From positions 124,001 through 188,000 of the forward strand of contig NZ_LQIK01000023.1 of assembly GCF_001499855.1 (NCBI RefSeq): 64,000 nucleotides of DNA. Direction: 5' to 3'. A program made the translations under genes and the position numbers. Numbering within the stretch: position 1 is the stretch's first letter; every line of letters starts with the position of its first letter. The DNA comes from Mycobacterium sp. GA-0227b. GTDB lineage: Bacteria > Actinomycetota > Actinomycetes > Mycobacteriales > Mycobacteriaceae. Shown here one piece after another: positions 1 to 10,243 of this stretch. Below the pieces are notes generated by a model. That model ran no database searches and was not told the origin of the DNA. It was given only the letters and a program-made list of their open reading frames with translations.

Positions 1-1
1 G

Positions 2-253
2 ATGGAGTTCCGCAAGGGGCAGGCCAACCTCGTCGAGATCACGCTGCCCGACGACACCCCGTGGGGCGGTAAGCCCGTCAAACGCCTCGAGTTGCCCCGC
101 GACTGCGCGCTGGTGACGATCCTGCGGGGCCCGCGGGTGATCGTGCCGGAGTCCGACGAGCCGCTCGAGGGCGGCGACGAGTTGCTGTTCGTGGCCGTCG
201 CCGAGGTCGAGGATCAGTTGCAGGATCTGCTGCTGCACCCGCAGCCGCGCTGA
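2..253 (+). CDS. ceoC: TrkA-type potassium uptake protein, C-terminal part (5' truncated)
   Basis: Only the last ~83 residues are in the window; the gene starts before base 1. The visible part looks like a TrkA-C (RCK_C) domain: a beta-rich segment with TILRGPRVIVP, then EGGDELLFVAV, the usual end of regulatory subunits of Trk/Ktr potassium uptake, which sit on the cytoplasmic side of the channel and bind nucleotide. Identity as ceoC (the second of the ceoB-ceoC pair) rests mainly on the following genes, which match the M. tuberculosis order after Rv2692. Convergent with the DUF3159 gene, 27 bases apart. Confidence 0.8.
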   Translation: MEFRKGQANLVEITLPDDTPWGGKPVKRLELPRDCALVTILRGPRVIVPESDEPLEGGDELLFVAVAEVEDQLQDLLLHPQPR

Positions 254-280
254 CTCGCCGTGAGCGACGCGCCGCTGTTC

Positions 281-985
281 TCAGCCGGCGTCGGGTCGGG
301 TCGTCTCGGGCACCGCGTCGCGGAGATCCTCTGAAGCCTGGTCGCCGGTGAGGGCTTTCTGCGCCGTCCGGATGGCCAAATAGGTCACCAGCGCGGCGAC
401 CGCCGTCAGCGGCCACCCCATGGAGATGCGCGCGACGCCCAGCCAGCCGGTCTGTCCGGCATCGTAGAGATGCTGCTGCACGACGAACCGCGAGGCGAAC
501 ACCAGCACCCAGAACAGGGTGGCGATGTCGAACGCCGTCAGCGCCCTGCGCACCCGGCGCCAGTCCGTGCCGCCGCCGCTGACCCAGCTCCACACGTAGC
601 CGACGACGGGACGCCGGATCAGCACCGAGATCGTGAACACCGTCGCCCACAACAGCGACATCCAGATGCCCCAGAGGAAGTAGCCCTCCGACTCCCCGGT
701 CACGTAGGCGATCAGCGCGCAGATTCCCACCCCGAAGAAGCCCGAGACCGCCGGCTGGGTGGACTCGCGGCGAGCCAGTCGCCACGCCAGGATCACCGTC
801 GCCACGCCGAGGGCCGCGATGATCGCGGGCATCAACCCGAAGATCTGGGAGACCGGAACGAATGCCAAAACGGGCAGCGAGGAGTAGATCAGCCCGCTGA
901 CGCCGCCCATCTGTCGCAGGACTGCGTGGGCCTTGCTGGTCTGTTCGGTGGAGGGCTTCCCCGGTTCGGTTCCGGGATCGCTCAC
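281..985 (-). CDS. DUF3159 integral membrane protein
   Basis: 234 residues with a GTG start at 985 that overlaps the TGA of the upstream OB-fold gene (GTGA), so the two are translationally coupled. Several hydrophobic segments alternate with charged loops (for example the segments with IYSSLPVLAFVPV, MPAIIAALGVATVILAW, FFGVGICALIAYVTG and FWVLVFASRFVV), giving a polytopic inner-membrane protein. It corresponds to Rv2693c in position and character. Function is unknown; conserved linkage to the TrkA genes hints at ion or membrane homeostasis, but that is inference only. Confidence 0.85.
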   Translation of the reverse strand: MSDPGTEPGKPSTEQTSKAHAVLRQMGGVSGLIYSSLPVLAFVPVSQIFGLMPAIIAALGVATVILAWRLARRESTQPAVSGFFGVGICALIAYVTGESEGYFLWGIWMSLLWATVFTISVLIRRPVVGYVWSWVSGGGTDWRRVRRALTAFDIATLFWVLVFASRFVVQQHLYDAGQTGWLGVARISMGWPLTAVAALVTYLAIRTAQKALTGDQASEDLRDAVPETTRPDAG

Positions 986-1353
986 TTCTGAATCTCGTAG
1001 TGGGGGTTGTAGATCGCCTTGGCGCCGTTGTCGAGCTTGCCGACGCGGCCGTGCACCTTCAGCGTGCGCCCCGACTCGATGCCGGGGATGCGCCGCTGGC
1101 CGAGCCAGACCAGCATCACCGAGTCCGTACCGTCGAACAATTCGGCCTTCACACCGCCGGCACACGCCTTGCCGTTGCATTCGACGCTGCGCAGTGTGCC
1201 GACCATCGTGACTTCCTGACCGCGTTGACAGTCAATCGCCTTCTGGGCGCCGGTCGAGGCGACTTCGTCACTGAGTTCCTCGACGTCGAGCTGCTCGGGA
1301 TCTTCTGTCAGCCGCCGGGTGAGCCGGCGCAGATACCCTTCGGCCGTAGCCAT
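982..1353 (-). CDS. OB-fold nucleic-acid-binding-like protein
   Basis: 123 residues starting at ATG 1353. The region VTMVGTLRSVECNG ... LKVHGRVGKLDNG ... AIYNP reads as an OB-fold beta barrel like the tRNA anti-codon/RecG wedge type found in Rv2694c. It has a CxxxxC-like pair (VECNGKACAGG). Being the first gene of the pair with the DUF3159 membrane gene and coupled to it by a 4-base overlap, it probably acts with it, but the ligand cannot be told from sequence. Confidence 0.8.
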   Translation of the reverse strand: MATAEGYLRRLTRRLTEDPEQLDVEELSDEVASTGAQKAIDCQRGQEVTMVGTLRSVECNGKACAGGVKAELFDGTDSVMLVWLGQRRIPGIESGRTLKVHGRVGKLDNGAKAIYNPHYEIQK

Positions 1354-1487
1354 GGCCTCTCCTGACCTATCGCAGATCCACTATGGATCTACCCAATCCA
1401 ACGCCACGCTAGACCTCTTGGTTCCGATTTGCCACGCGGGGTCGGGTCGGCGCGCCGAGCGGTCACCGGGCCGGGCACGATCAACGC

Positions 1488-2189
1488 ATGACGGTCAATC
1501 TGCGCGGCGTCCCCACGGTGCTGTTGCCCGGCACGGGTTCCGACGACGACTTCGTCTACCGGGCGTTTTCCCCCGCCCTGCGTGACCGCGGCGCGACGGT
1601 CATCACCCCGGCGCCGCAACCACACCGACTGGTCGAGGGTTACCGCGCCGCCCTCGAGGACGCGGCCGTGACGGGGCCCATAGCCGTCGGCGGCGTGTCG
1701 ATCGGCGCCGCCGTGGCCGTCTCGTGGGCGCTGGCACATCCCGGTCGGACGGTCGGTGTGCTCGCCGCCTTGCCGGCGTGGACGGGCGCGCCGCTGCGGG
1801 CGCCCGCAGCGGCCGCGGCGCGGCATTCCGCAGAGGTGCTGCGCCGCGACGGGCTGGCCGCCGCCACCGCAGCGATGCAGGCGTCGAGCCCGCAGTGGCT
1901 GGCCGACGAGCTGACCCGGTCATGGCTGGCCCAGTGGCCCGCACTGCCCGATGCGATGGAGGAGGCGGCGCGCTACGTCGCACCGAGCTGTCCGGAGTTG
2001 GCGCGGTTGACCGTGCCGCTCGGCGTCGCCGCGGCAACCGACGACCCGGTGCATCCCCTCGAGGTCGCGATCGAGTGGGTGACGGCGGCTCCGAAGGCGG
2101 CGTTGCGCACGTTCACACTCGATGAGATGGGCGCCGATCCAGCGGTGGTCGGCGCGGCATGTGTGGCGGCGTTGAGCGACGTTGACTAG
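1488..2189 (+). CDS. alpha/beta hydrolase
   Basis: 233 residues from ATG 1488. The nucleophile elbow appears as GGVSIGAA (Gly-x-Ser-x-Gly near residue 67), preceded by the N-terminal strand TVLLPGTGSDDDF with the oxyanion-type turn; a C-terminal AATDDPVHP supplies an Asp and a His candidate. This is the usual small alpha/beta hydrolase plan (Rv2695 position). Substrate unknown. It is transcribed alone between two leftward genes. Confidence 0.8.
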   Translation: MTVNLRGVPTVLLPGTGSDDDFVYRAFSPALRDRGATVITPAPQPHRLVEGYRAALEDAAVTGPIAVGGVSIGAAVAVSWALAHPGRTVGVLAALPAWTGAPLRAPAAAAARHSAEVLRRDGLAAATAAMQASSPQWLADELTRSWLAQWPALPDAMEEAARYVAPSCPELARLTVPLGVAAATDDPVHPLEVAIEWVTAAPKAALRTFTLDEMGADPAVVGAACVAALSDVD

Positions 2190-2296
2190 CGAGCGGAGGA
2201 CGGCGACCACGCGCGCGACCGTTCAGGTGGCACTGACTGGTGGATTGCATGCACCCGATGCGTGGGATCAACCCGTCAGTCGCAAAGTCCGAAGGG

Positions 2297-3097
2297 TCAG
2301 CCGCCGGTGATGGTGCGCAACTGCTGCATCGCCGAGCCCTGAGCGCTGCGCCGCGCCACGGGCTGCGCGGGCGGCGGCTCCTGCTGCTGCCCCTCCTGCT
2401 GACCTTGCTGCGCCTGTTGGGCAGCCTGTTCGGCGGCGGCGCGCAGCTGGTTGGCCATCGGCTCGGGCAACTCGACCGGCAGCGGAGTCCGCACCGGCAA
2501 CGGGGTGTCACCGCGACGAACCACGGTGTCGGCCAACGCTTCTCGCGCTTCGGCTGCGAGCGCGTCGAAATGTTCCTCAGGGCCGTTGACGACGCAGCGG
2601 ATCATCCAGCGGTAGCCGTCGACCCCGATGAAGCGCACCGCGCCGGGCTGACCCTGCTGCGCGGCCTCGCCCTGCTGCGCGGCCGCCACGCCGACGACCT
2701 CGCGGCCCCACGGCCCGTCCTTGATCGACACCTGGGCGCCGTCCTTGCGCAACGAGTCGGCCAGTTCGGTGGCGATCTCGCGCCACAGGCCGGCGGTCTT
2801 CGGAGCGGCGTAGGCGGCGACGGTGAACCGGCCGTGGGGTGTGACGACCCACACGGCGCTCGGCACCCCCTGCTGCGTGAGCTCGACCTGCACCTGACCG
2901 GCCGCTGGCAGCGGGATCAGGACCGAGCCCAGATTCAGCCGGCCGGTGGCGGCCGCCTCCGGGTCGTCGAAGTCCTCGATGTCGAAGGGGCCCTCCAGTC
3001 CGCTCTCGACCTCGTCGCCGGTCTCCTGCCCAGCACCGGTTCGATCGGCCAGGTCGCCGCCGATGTCGTCGTTGTCCTTGCGTTTACCGAATGCCAT
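2297..3097 (-). CDS. DUF3710 family protein
   Basis: 266 residues from ATG 3097, starting one base after the stop of dut, so it is in the dut operon. Acidic N-terminus (residues 1-50), a conserved middle domain with MIRCVVNGPEE and FIGVDGYRWM, and a low-complexity Gln/Ala/Pro-rich tail (AAQQAQQGQQEGQQQ). Matches Rv2696c (DUF3710). Soluble, no signal sequence. Function unknown; the fixed link with dUTPase is widespread in actinobacteria. Confidence 0.85.
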   Translation of the reverse strand: MAFGKRKDNDDIGGDLADRTGAGQETGDEVESGLEGPFDIEDFDDPEAAATGRLNLGSVLIPLPAAGQVQVELTQQGVPSAVWVVTPHGRFTVAAYAAPKTAGLWREIATELADSLRKDGAQVSIKDGPWGREVVGVAAAQQGEAAQQGQPGAVRFIGVDGYRWMIRCVVNGPEEHFDALAAEAREALADTVVRRGDTPLPVRTPLPVELPEPMANQLRAAAEQAAQQAQQGQQEGQQQEPPPAQPVARRSAQGSAMQQLRTITGG

Positions 3098-3098
3098 T

Positions 3099-3563
3099 TC
3101 ACAAACTCGCATGTCCGCCGGAGGAGCCGTGGCCACCATCGCCACGGGATGTGTCACCGAGACCGGCCTCGTCGAAGGACGTGACCTCGACCAGCTCGGG
3201 CAGCTCGACCCGCTGGACCAGCAACTGCGCGATGCGGTCCCCGCGGTGCACGACGATCGGCACCTGCGGATCGAGGTTGATCAGCGCCACCTTGATTTCA
3301 CCGCGGTACCCGGCGTCGATCGTCCCCGGGCTGTTGACGATCGAAAGCCCAACGCGGGCAGCCAAACCCGAGCGCGGGTGCACCAGACCGACCATCCCGT
3401 GCGGAATGGCCGCCGCGATGCCGGTCGGCACCAGCGCACGCTGGCCGGGGGCCAGTTCGATGTCGAGCGCACTGAATAGGTCGATGCCCGCGTCGCCGTG
3501 ATGGGCGCGGCTGGGCATCGGCAGATCAGGGTCGAGGCGGACGACCGCCAGGGTGGTGGGCAC
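3099..3563 (-). CDS. dut: deoxyuridine 5'-triphosphate nucleotidohydrolase (dUTPase)
   Basis: 154 residues, the exact usual mycobacterial length, from GTG 3563. Hydrolyses dUTP to dUMP and pyrophosphate, keeping uracil out of DNA and feeding thymidylate synthesis (thyX and dfrA lie at the other end of the window). All trimeric dUTPase motifs are visible: DAGIDLF (I), [11 protein letters not shown] (II), [14 protein letters not shown] (III), [10 protein letters not shown] (IV) and the flexible P-loop-like tail [10 protein letters not shown] (V). The mycobacteria-specific loop is present. First gene of an operon with the DUF3710 gene. Confidence 0.97.
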   Translation of the reverse strand: MPTTLAVVRLDPDLPMPSRAHHGDAGIDLFSALDIELAPGQRALVPTGIAAAIPHGMVGLVHPRSGLAARVGLSIVNSPGTIDAGYRGEIKVALINLDPQVPIVVHRGDRIAQLLVQRVELPELVEVTSFDEAGLGDTSRGDGGHGSSGGHASL

Positions 3564-3588
3564 GACGTCAGAGATTACTCTTGGCCGC

Positions 3589-4065
3589 GTGTCCGACACG
3601 CGCGCCACGTCGCAATCCGTGCGCTACCGCGAGCGGCTTTGGGTGCCGTGGTGGTGGTGGCCGCCGGGCCTGGGCCTCGCGGCGTTGATCGCCGTCGAAA
3701 TCGAGATGGGCGTGCCCGGGGTGCCCGGATGGCTGCCTTATGCCCTGCTGCTGCCGGTCGCGGCCGTCGTCCTGCTGTGGCTGGGCCGGACCGAGGTGCG
3801 GGTCGTCGGCGGACCGGACGGCACCGAGCTCTGGGCCGGGGCCGCGCACCTTCCTGTCGATGTGGTCGCGCGCTCGGCCGAAGTGCCGCGCAGCGCCAAA
3901 TCCGCGGCGCTGGGCCGTCAGCTGGACCCGGCCGCCTTCGTCGTACATCGCGCCTGGGTGGGTCCGATGGTTCTGCTGGTGCTCGACGATCCAGATGATC
4001 CGACCCCGTATTGGCTGGTCAGTTGCCGGCATCCGGACCGGGTGCTGTCCGCTCTGCGCAGTTGA
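3589..4065 (+). CDS. DUF3093 membrane protein
   Basis: 158 residues from GTG 3589, divergent from dut with only 25 bases between the starts, so promoters and 5' ends must overlap. Two adjacent transmembrane helices lie near residues 17-60 (a Trp-rich VPWWWWPPG entry then [12 protein letters not shown] and [18 protein letters not shown]), followed by a soluble domain ending [14 protein letters not shown]. Matches Rv2698. Function unknown. Confidence 0.85.
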   Translation: MSDTRATSQSVRYRERLWVPWWWWPPGLGLAALIAVEIEMGVPGVPGWLPYALLLPVAAVVLLWLGRTEVRVVGGPDGTELWAGAAHLPVDVVARSAEVPRSAKSAALGRQLDPAAFVVHRAWVGPMVLLVLDDPDDPTPYWLVSCRHPDRVLSALRS

Positions 4066-4087
4066 ACTGCGAATCCAGACCGCGCAG

Positions 4088-4390
4088 CTAGGCCGCGCAG
4101 TCCGAGCAGATCATGACGCCGTTCTTCTCGCTGGCCAGACGGCTGCGGTGGTGTACCAAAAAGCAGCTCGAGCAGGTGAACTCGTCGGCCTGCTTGGGAA
4201 TCACCCGCACCGACAGTTCTTCGCCGGACAGGTCAGCGCCGGGCAATTCGAAGGACTCCGCGGACTCCGACTCGTCGACATCGACAACCGCCGACTGGGC
4301 CTCGTTACGCCGCGCCTTCAACTCCTCGAGCGAGTCTTCCGAGACGTCATCGGTCTCGGTCCGCCGTGGGGCGTCGTAATCGGTAGCCAT
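4088..4390 (-). CDS. DUF4193 zinc-ribbon protein, copy 1
   Basis: 100 residues from ATG 4390. N-terminus MATDYDAPRRT, an acidic middle, and a C-terminal zinc ribbon formed by FTCSSCFLV and ICSDCAA (CxxC ... CxxC). Corresponds to Rv2699c. A second copy lies at 60725-61027 with nearly the same N-terminus and the same block VRVIPKQADEFTCSSCFLV. Function unknown; by size and ribbon it could bind nucleic acid or a polymerase-associated protein, which is inference. Confidence 0.9.
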   Translation of the reverse strand: MATDYDAPRRTETDDVSEDSLEELKARRNEAQSAVVDVDESESAESFELPGADLSGEELSVRVIPKQADEFTCSSCFLVHHRSRLASEKNGVMICSDCAA

Positions 4391-4555
4391 CTCGTCCCCT
4401 CCGAATAAAGCTTGTGCGACAGAGCTTTGTACCAGCGTCGAACGCATCCGCCAAACGATTCGTGCCCGTATTGATACCCGTTCCACTGTGATTTATGTCA
4501 CAGGTCGTATCGTGCCACGCGAACAAGGCGGCACCTGGGGCTTTAGAGTGCACTC

Positions 4556-5212
4556 GTGGTCGCGCAAATCACCGAGGGAACCGCGTTCGACGAGCACGGT
4601 CGCCCCTTCCGCCGGCGGTACTACCTGCCGGGAATCGTGTTGTTCGTCGCGCTGTCGGTGGTGACGCTGTTCGTCTGGGTCGTCGCGCTGAACCGTCCCG
4701 CCGACGTGCAGGAGGCGGCCATCTGCAATCCGCCGCCCGCGCCCGCCGACCCGGCCGCGCCCGCCCCGACGCTCGGTGAACAGGTCTCGCGCGCCGACAT
4801 GGTCGACGTGGCTCCCGCCCGCCTCGCCGATACGAAGATCAAGGTGCTCAACGCCAGTGGCCAGGGTGGACAGGCCGCCGAGGTGGCCAGTGCGCTGAAG
4901 GATCTGGGGTTCGCCGAACCGACCGCGGCCAACGATCCGCTCTATGCCACCGCCCGCCTCGAGTGCCAAGGCCAGATCCGGTTCGGCGAGGCCGGACGCG
5001 CCGCGGCGGCCGCGGTGTGGCTGGTCGCGCCGTGCACCGAACTGTTCCAGGACGGCCGCGGCGACGACAGCGTGGACCTCGCCCTCGGTACCGAGTTCAC
5101 CGAGCTGAGCAGCAGTGACGCCATCGAGGCGGTGCTCGCGAGCCTGCGCCCGGATGCCACCCAGCCGGCCGATCCGGATCTGTTGTCGGAGATCCACTCG
5201 GGCGCCTGCTGA
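4556..5212 (+). CDS. cei: envelope integrity protein Cei (LytR C-terminal domain)
   Basis: 218 residues from GTG 4556. A cytoplasmic N-terminus of ~28 residues rich in Arg (RPFRRRYYLPG) is followed by one transmembrane helix (IVLFVALSVVTLFVWVVAL, ~29-47) and an extracytoplasmic part: a Pro/Ala linker, then a LytR_C domain starting IKVLNASGQGGQAAEVASAL. Four Cys (residues ~60, ~142, ~160 and ~218) could form disulfides outside the membrane. Position and layout match Rv2700, required for cell-envelope integrity. Divergent from the DUF4193 gene. Confidence 0.88.
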   Translation: MVAQITEGTAFDEHGRPFRRRYYLPGIVLFVALSVVTLFVWVVALNRPADVQEAAICNPPPAPADPAAPAPTLGEQVSRADMVDVAPARLADTKIKVLNASGQGGQAAEVASALKDLGFAEPTAANDPLYATARLECQGQIRFGEAGRAAAAAVWLVAPCTELFQDGRGDDSVDLALGTEFTELSSSDAIEAVLASLRPDATQPADPDLLSEIHSGAC

Positions 5213-5250
5213 GCCTGTAATCGGTTGTCCGGCAACCGCTTCTCGAAGAC

Positions 5251-6099
5251 CTACACCGCGCCCGCGCGGCGCAGCGCGGCGTCCAGGGCGGCCGCGACGG
5301 CCGGCGCTGCGGCCACGATGAAGCCGGGACCGCCCGCCGACCCCTCCCCCGGCGGCAGGCGCAACGTGGCGCCCGCTTCGGCGGCGATCAGCGCCCCGGC
5401 CGCCCAGTCCCACAGGTGCACGCCGTCCTCGTAATAGGCATCGAGTTGACCCGCCGCCACCATGCACAGATCCAGCGCACACGAGCCGATGCGGCGCACG
5501 TCACGCACCGCGGGAAGCATCCGGGTCAGCACCTCGGCCTGTCGGGCCCGCTGCTCGCGGTCATAGGAAAATCCGGTGCCCAGCAACGACATTGACAAAT
5601 CGTCGGCTGTGGTTGTGCGCAGCGGCGTGGTCGCGTCCGCGTGTCGCCGATGCGCGCCGTGGCCGACCGCCGCCGAGTACACCGCGCCGGTCGGCACGTT
5701 CGCGACGGCACCGGCCAACGAGACGCCGTCGCGTTGCACGGCGACCGAGACCGCATAGGCGTCCAACCCGTAGACGAAGTTCACCGTGCCGTCGATCGGG
5801 TCGAGCACCCAGGTCAGTTCGCCCTCTTGGGCCGGAGTCCCGCCTTCTTCTTCGCCGAGCACATGTTCGCCGGGACGGAGCACGGCAAGCCGGTCGCGGA
5901 TCAGCCGTTCGGTTTCGGTGTCGACGATCGTGACCGGGTCGGTCGGCGAGCTCTTGGTCCTTACCCCGGGCGTGTCCGGTGACGACGCGGCGTCACCGAA
6001 AACCTCTGCGCGACGGCGTCGCACGAAGGCGGCCGCCTCGGTGGCCAGTTGCTCGGCGACCGAGCGCAGCAGGACGGGATCGGCGTCGTTGTCGGGCAT
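5251..6099 (-). CDS. suhB: inositol monophosphatase family protein SuhB
   Basis: 282 residues from ATG 6099 (MPDNDADPV). Mg-dependent phosphatase of the inositol-phosphatase/fructose-1,6-bisphosphatase superfamily: metal ligands in LGEEEGG and DPIDGTVNF, and the C-terminal WDWAAGALIAAEAG with the third acidic ligand and sugar contacts. Releases inositol from inositol 1-phosphate for phosphatidylinositol and mycothiol pathways, though related paralogues also accept other sugar phosphates. Same size and place as Rv2701c. Divergent from ppgK. Confidence 0.9.
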   Translation of the reverse strand: MPDNDADPVLLRSVAEQLATEAAAFVRRRRAEVFGDAASSPDTPGVRTKSSPTDPVTIVDTETERLIRDRLAVLRPGEHVLGEEEGGTPAQEGELTWVLDPIDGTVNFVYGLDAYAVSVAVQRDGVSLAGAVANVPTGAVYSAAVGHGAHRRHADATTPLRTTTADDLSMSLLGTGFSYDREQRARQAEVLTRMLPAVRDVRRIGSCALDLCMVAAGQLDAYYEDGVHLWDWAAGALIAAEAGATLRLPPGEGSAGGPGFIVAAAPAVAAALDAALRRAGAV

Positions 6100-6234
6100 T
6101 GACCCATCGCAGCATGTCCGGCCGACGTTGTCGCGACCTGCTCGCCCGACAGCCACGCGCAGCCTTCCGCGAGCCACTAAGGTGTGGGTCGCACGAAATC
6201 TCGGGCACGCCCTGGCTGAACTGGAGGAGCGCTC

Positions 6235-7041
6235 ATGACCGCGACCGATTCGCCCTCCGTCGCGCCGAGCACCGCCGAGGGCCAACGCCGCGGGTTCGGC
6301 GTCGATGTGGGCGGCAGCGGCGTCAAGGGCGGCATCGTCGACCTGGACACCGGCCAGTTGATCGGTGAGCGGTTCAAGCTGCCCACGCCCCAGCCGGCGA
6401 CGCCCGACGCGGTCGCCGAGACCGTCGCCGCGGTGGTCCGTGAGTTCGGGTGGACCGACAAGCTGGGGGTCACCTATCCCGGCGTGGTGACCGACGGGAT
6501 CGTGCGCACCGCGGCCAACGTCGACAAGCGCTGGATCGGCGTGAACGCCCGCGATGCGATCGTGAACCATCTCGGCGGGCAGCAGGTGACGGTTCTCAAC
6601 GACGCCGACGCCGCCGGGCTGGCCGAGGAGAAGTTCGGCGCGGGCCGGGACAACACCGGCGTCATCGTGCTGTTGACCTTCGGCACGGGCATCGGTTCGG
6701 CGGTCATCCACAATGGTGTCCTGCTGCCCAACACCGAGTTCGGTCACATCGAGGTCGGCGGCAAGGAAGCCGAGCACCGTGCGGCGTCGTCGGTCAAGGA
6801 ACGCAAGGACTGGAGCTACGAACGCTGGACCGTCGAGGTGACAAAGGTGCTGGTAGCGATCGAGAACGCGATCTGGCCCGACCTGTTCATCGCGGGCGGC
6901 GGCATCAGCCGAAAGGCCGAGAAGTGGATTCCACTGCTGAAGAACCGCACGCCGGTGGTCGCCGCGGCGCTGCAGAACACCGCGGGCATCGTCGGTGCCG
7001 CGATGGCTGCTGCGGTGGACGTCACAGCTACTGCCAAGTAG
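6235..7041 (+). CDS. ppgK: polyphosphate glucokinase
   Basis: 268 residues from ATG 6235, with GGAGGAGCG just upstream as ribosome site. Phosphorylates glucose with polyphosphate or ATP. ROK-type motifs: phosphate loop GVDVGGSGVKGGIVD (~22-36), NDADAAGLAEE (~122-132, catalytic Asp), LTFGTGIGSA (~144-153) and the glucose contact EFGHIEVGG. Family lysine-rich segment HRAASSVKERKDWSYERW fits polyphosphate binding in Actinobacteria. Lies directly upstream of sigA as in M. tuberculosis. Confidence 0.95.
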   Translation: MTATDSPSVAPSTAEGQRRGFGVDVGGSGVKGGIVDLDTGQLIGERFKLPTPQPATPDAVAETVAAVVREFGWTDKLGVTYPGVVTDGIVRTAANVDKRWIGVNARDAIVNHLGGQQVTVLNDADAAGLAEEKFGAGRDNTGVIVLLTFGTGIGSAVIHNGVLLPNTEFGHIEVGGKEAEHRAASSVKERKDWSYERWTVEVTKVLVAIENAIWPDLFIAGGGISRKAEKWIPLLKNRTPVVAAALQNTAGIVGAAMAAAVDVTATAK

Positions 7042-7096
7042 CCACGCCCGGAACCTGCAATTTGCCGCTCGAGGCGGCGTTATCCCACACTGTCGT

Positions 7097-7102
7097 TACA
7101 AT
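7097..7102 (+). promoter_or_regulatory. possible -10 hexamer upstream of sigA
   Basis: TACAAT at 7097-7102 resembles the SigA/housekeeping -10 TANNNT and lies 118 bases before the sigA start. No convincing -35 box was assigned. Confidence 0.35.
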
Positions 7103-7220
7103 GGTCGACGGCGGCCGCAGCCCGGATAGCGGCGATTATCAACCGCCAATATTCGACAGCCGACGCTCCTCGATGGGGACACCCATGCCCACCGACGAGT
7201 AGCACAAGGAAAGGGTGTAC

Positions 7221-8750
<1,530 letters not shown>

Positions 8751-8754
8751 ACGC

Positions 8755-9234
8755 CTACGTCGGCGTCGGCGTCGGCGCGGGTCCGGTCTTGGTCAGCATC
8801 ATGTCGTTGTAACCGTTGTACGCCTCGCCACATATCCCGGGTTCGTAGAAGGACTGCACGGCCTCACCCGTCGCGGCGTCCCATGCGTAGTTCATCGGCA
8901 GATCGTGCTTCGAGCCGTCCTCGCACACGAGCGCATCACGGGTCAGGGCTTCGCGGGCGATCCACCAGCCGACCTGCCAGTAGGCGTTCGCACTCCATAC
9001 CGGGGACTTCCGCTCGGTGTCGGCCGGATCGTATTCGGTGACATGCACACACTGGAACGCGTCGCCCTCGCAGGGTGTGACGACCCACGTCTTCGTACCC
9101 CACTCGTATTCGGCGTCGTACGTGCCGACCGCATTCGCCGTGATCTGGTCCGTGCCGTATGCCGGCGCAGCGAACGCAACCGCGACTACGCCCGCCGCGA
9201 GAACAGACGCCGGAGTTGCTCCCCTGAATCCCAT
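8755..9234 (-). CDS. secreted protein of unknown function
   Basis: 159 residues from ATG 9234. Classic signal peptide (MGFRGATPASVLAAGVVAVAFAAPAYG, cleavage probably after AYG near residue 27). The mature part is Trp/Tyr-rich with four Cys (VTPCEGDAFQCVHV, LVCEDG, GICGEAY), suggesting two disulfides, and ends in a TPTPT tail. It resembles small exported mycobacterial proteins in style but I do not recognise the family. Convergent with sigA, 4 bases apart. Not present at this place in M. tuberculosis as far as I recall. Confidence 0.75.
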   Translation of the reverse strand: MGFRGATPASVLAAGVVAVAFAAPAYGTDQITANAVGTYDAEYEWGTKTWVVTPCEGDAFQCVHVTEYDPADTERKSPVWSANAYWQVGWWIAREALTRDALVCEDGSKHDLPMNYAWDAATGEAVQSFYEPGICGEAYNGYNDMMLTKTGPAPTPTPT

Positions 9235-9393
9235 GGCGCTCCTCGATATCTGCCGCTGCGTAGAGGGAAGTATGCATCACGGGCAAGCGAGCCCGGACGG
9301 AAGTCGCGAGTGTCGGGTTGTTACACGCGATTTCGCGTCAGGCGTGTATCAACCACACACTCGTCGTGAATTGGGTGCCGGGTCCGATCGGGA

Positions 9394-10176
9394 TCATCGC
9401 TTCTTGTCGCGCACCTTGTACGTCGACGGCCAGGACTCGCGAGTCTCGTCACCGGTCAACGGAATTCCCTTGCTGCCGATTTTGATGTCGTAAGCCTCCT
9501 TGCCCGGGCCAACCTCGCGATTGGCGTGTTCGGTGGCCAGGTATATCAACTGATCGATCTCCGCCTCCGCGAACGCGACGAACGACGTCTTGCGGACGAT
9601 GTCGTCCGCACCGGCCGCGATCCGGTCCGGTAGCACCCTCGTCGCAAACGCCGCGGCGGCCAACAACGCGAACGGGATCACCCAGTAGCAGATGAACGAC
9701 AGCGGGGTCTTGGTGTCCAGGATGGTCGCGTCGCCGTACACGATCGGCGGGATCGCCGACGACAGCGTCATGCCGCCGAACGCCGCCACCCAGATCCAGG
9801 TCAGCAGCGAGGTGATCTTCGCGAAGAGGTCGCTTTTGACGACGTGTGGCGGCTGGCCGACCTCGGCGAACTCACGCACAAACGGCTTGCCGATCAGCAC
9901 GCCGGTGAGTGTCACCAGGAAGATGCCGGCGCTGCTCAGCGGCTGCATCCACTGTTCCATGAACGACCGGTCGAGCGTGAAGGTCAACACGGTCAACACC
10001 AAAAAGGTTGCCAGCGCGCCTATTTCGAGTACCCGACCCGGTCCGCCGCGCACCTGCCCCAGCACGAATGCCGCGACCGCGACCGCCAGGGCGGTCAGTA
10101 CCGCGACGGTGAACGGAACGTTGCCGATGAGCACCCAGTAGACGATCCAGGGTGCGAGACCTAACAGAATGCCCAC
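9394..10176 (-). CDS. polytopic membrane protein of unknown function
   Basis: 260 residues from ATG 10176. Roughly six hydrophobic segments: LGLAPWIVYWVLIG, FTVAVLTALAVAVAAFVLG, VLEIGALATFLVLTVLTF, GIFLVTLTGVLIG, ITSLLTWIWVAAFGGMTLSSA and CYWVIPFALLAAAAFA; then a soluble tail of ~65 residues with AEAEIDQLIYLATEHAN. The plan (two sets of three helices) resembles intracellular septation/IspA-like or DUF-type proteins, but no family is assigned. No close neighbour in the same direction, so probably monocistronic. Confidence 0.7.
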   Translation of the reverse strand: MGILLGLAPWIVYWVLIGNVPFTVAVLTALAVAVAAFVLGQVRGGPGRVLEIGALATFLVLTVLTFTLDRSFMEQWMQPLSSAGIFLVTLTGVLIGKPFVREFAEVGQPPHVVKSDLFAKITSLLTWIWVAAFGGMTLSSAIPPIVYGDATILDTKTPLSFICYWVIPFALLAAAAFATRVLPDRIAAGADDIVRKTSFVAFAEAEIDQLIYLATEHANREVGPGKEAYDIKIGSKGIPLTGDETRESWPSTYKVRDKKR

Positions 10177-10243
10177 GATTTGTAAGTGTACGTAGAAGCC
10201 CTCGGGCCGCGGACCGTGAACACCACGGCGCGGGCGAGGCCGC

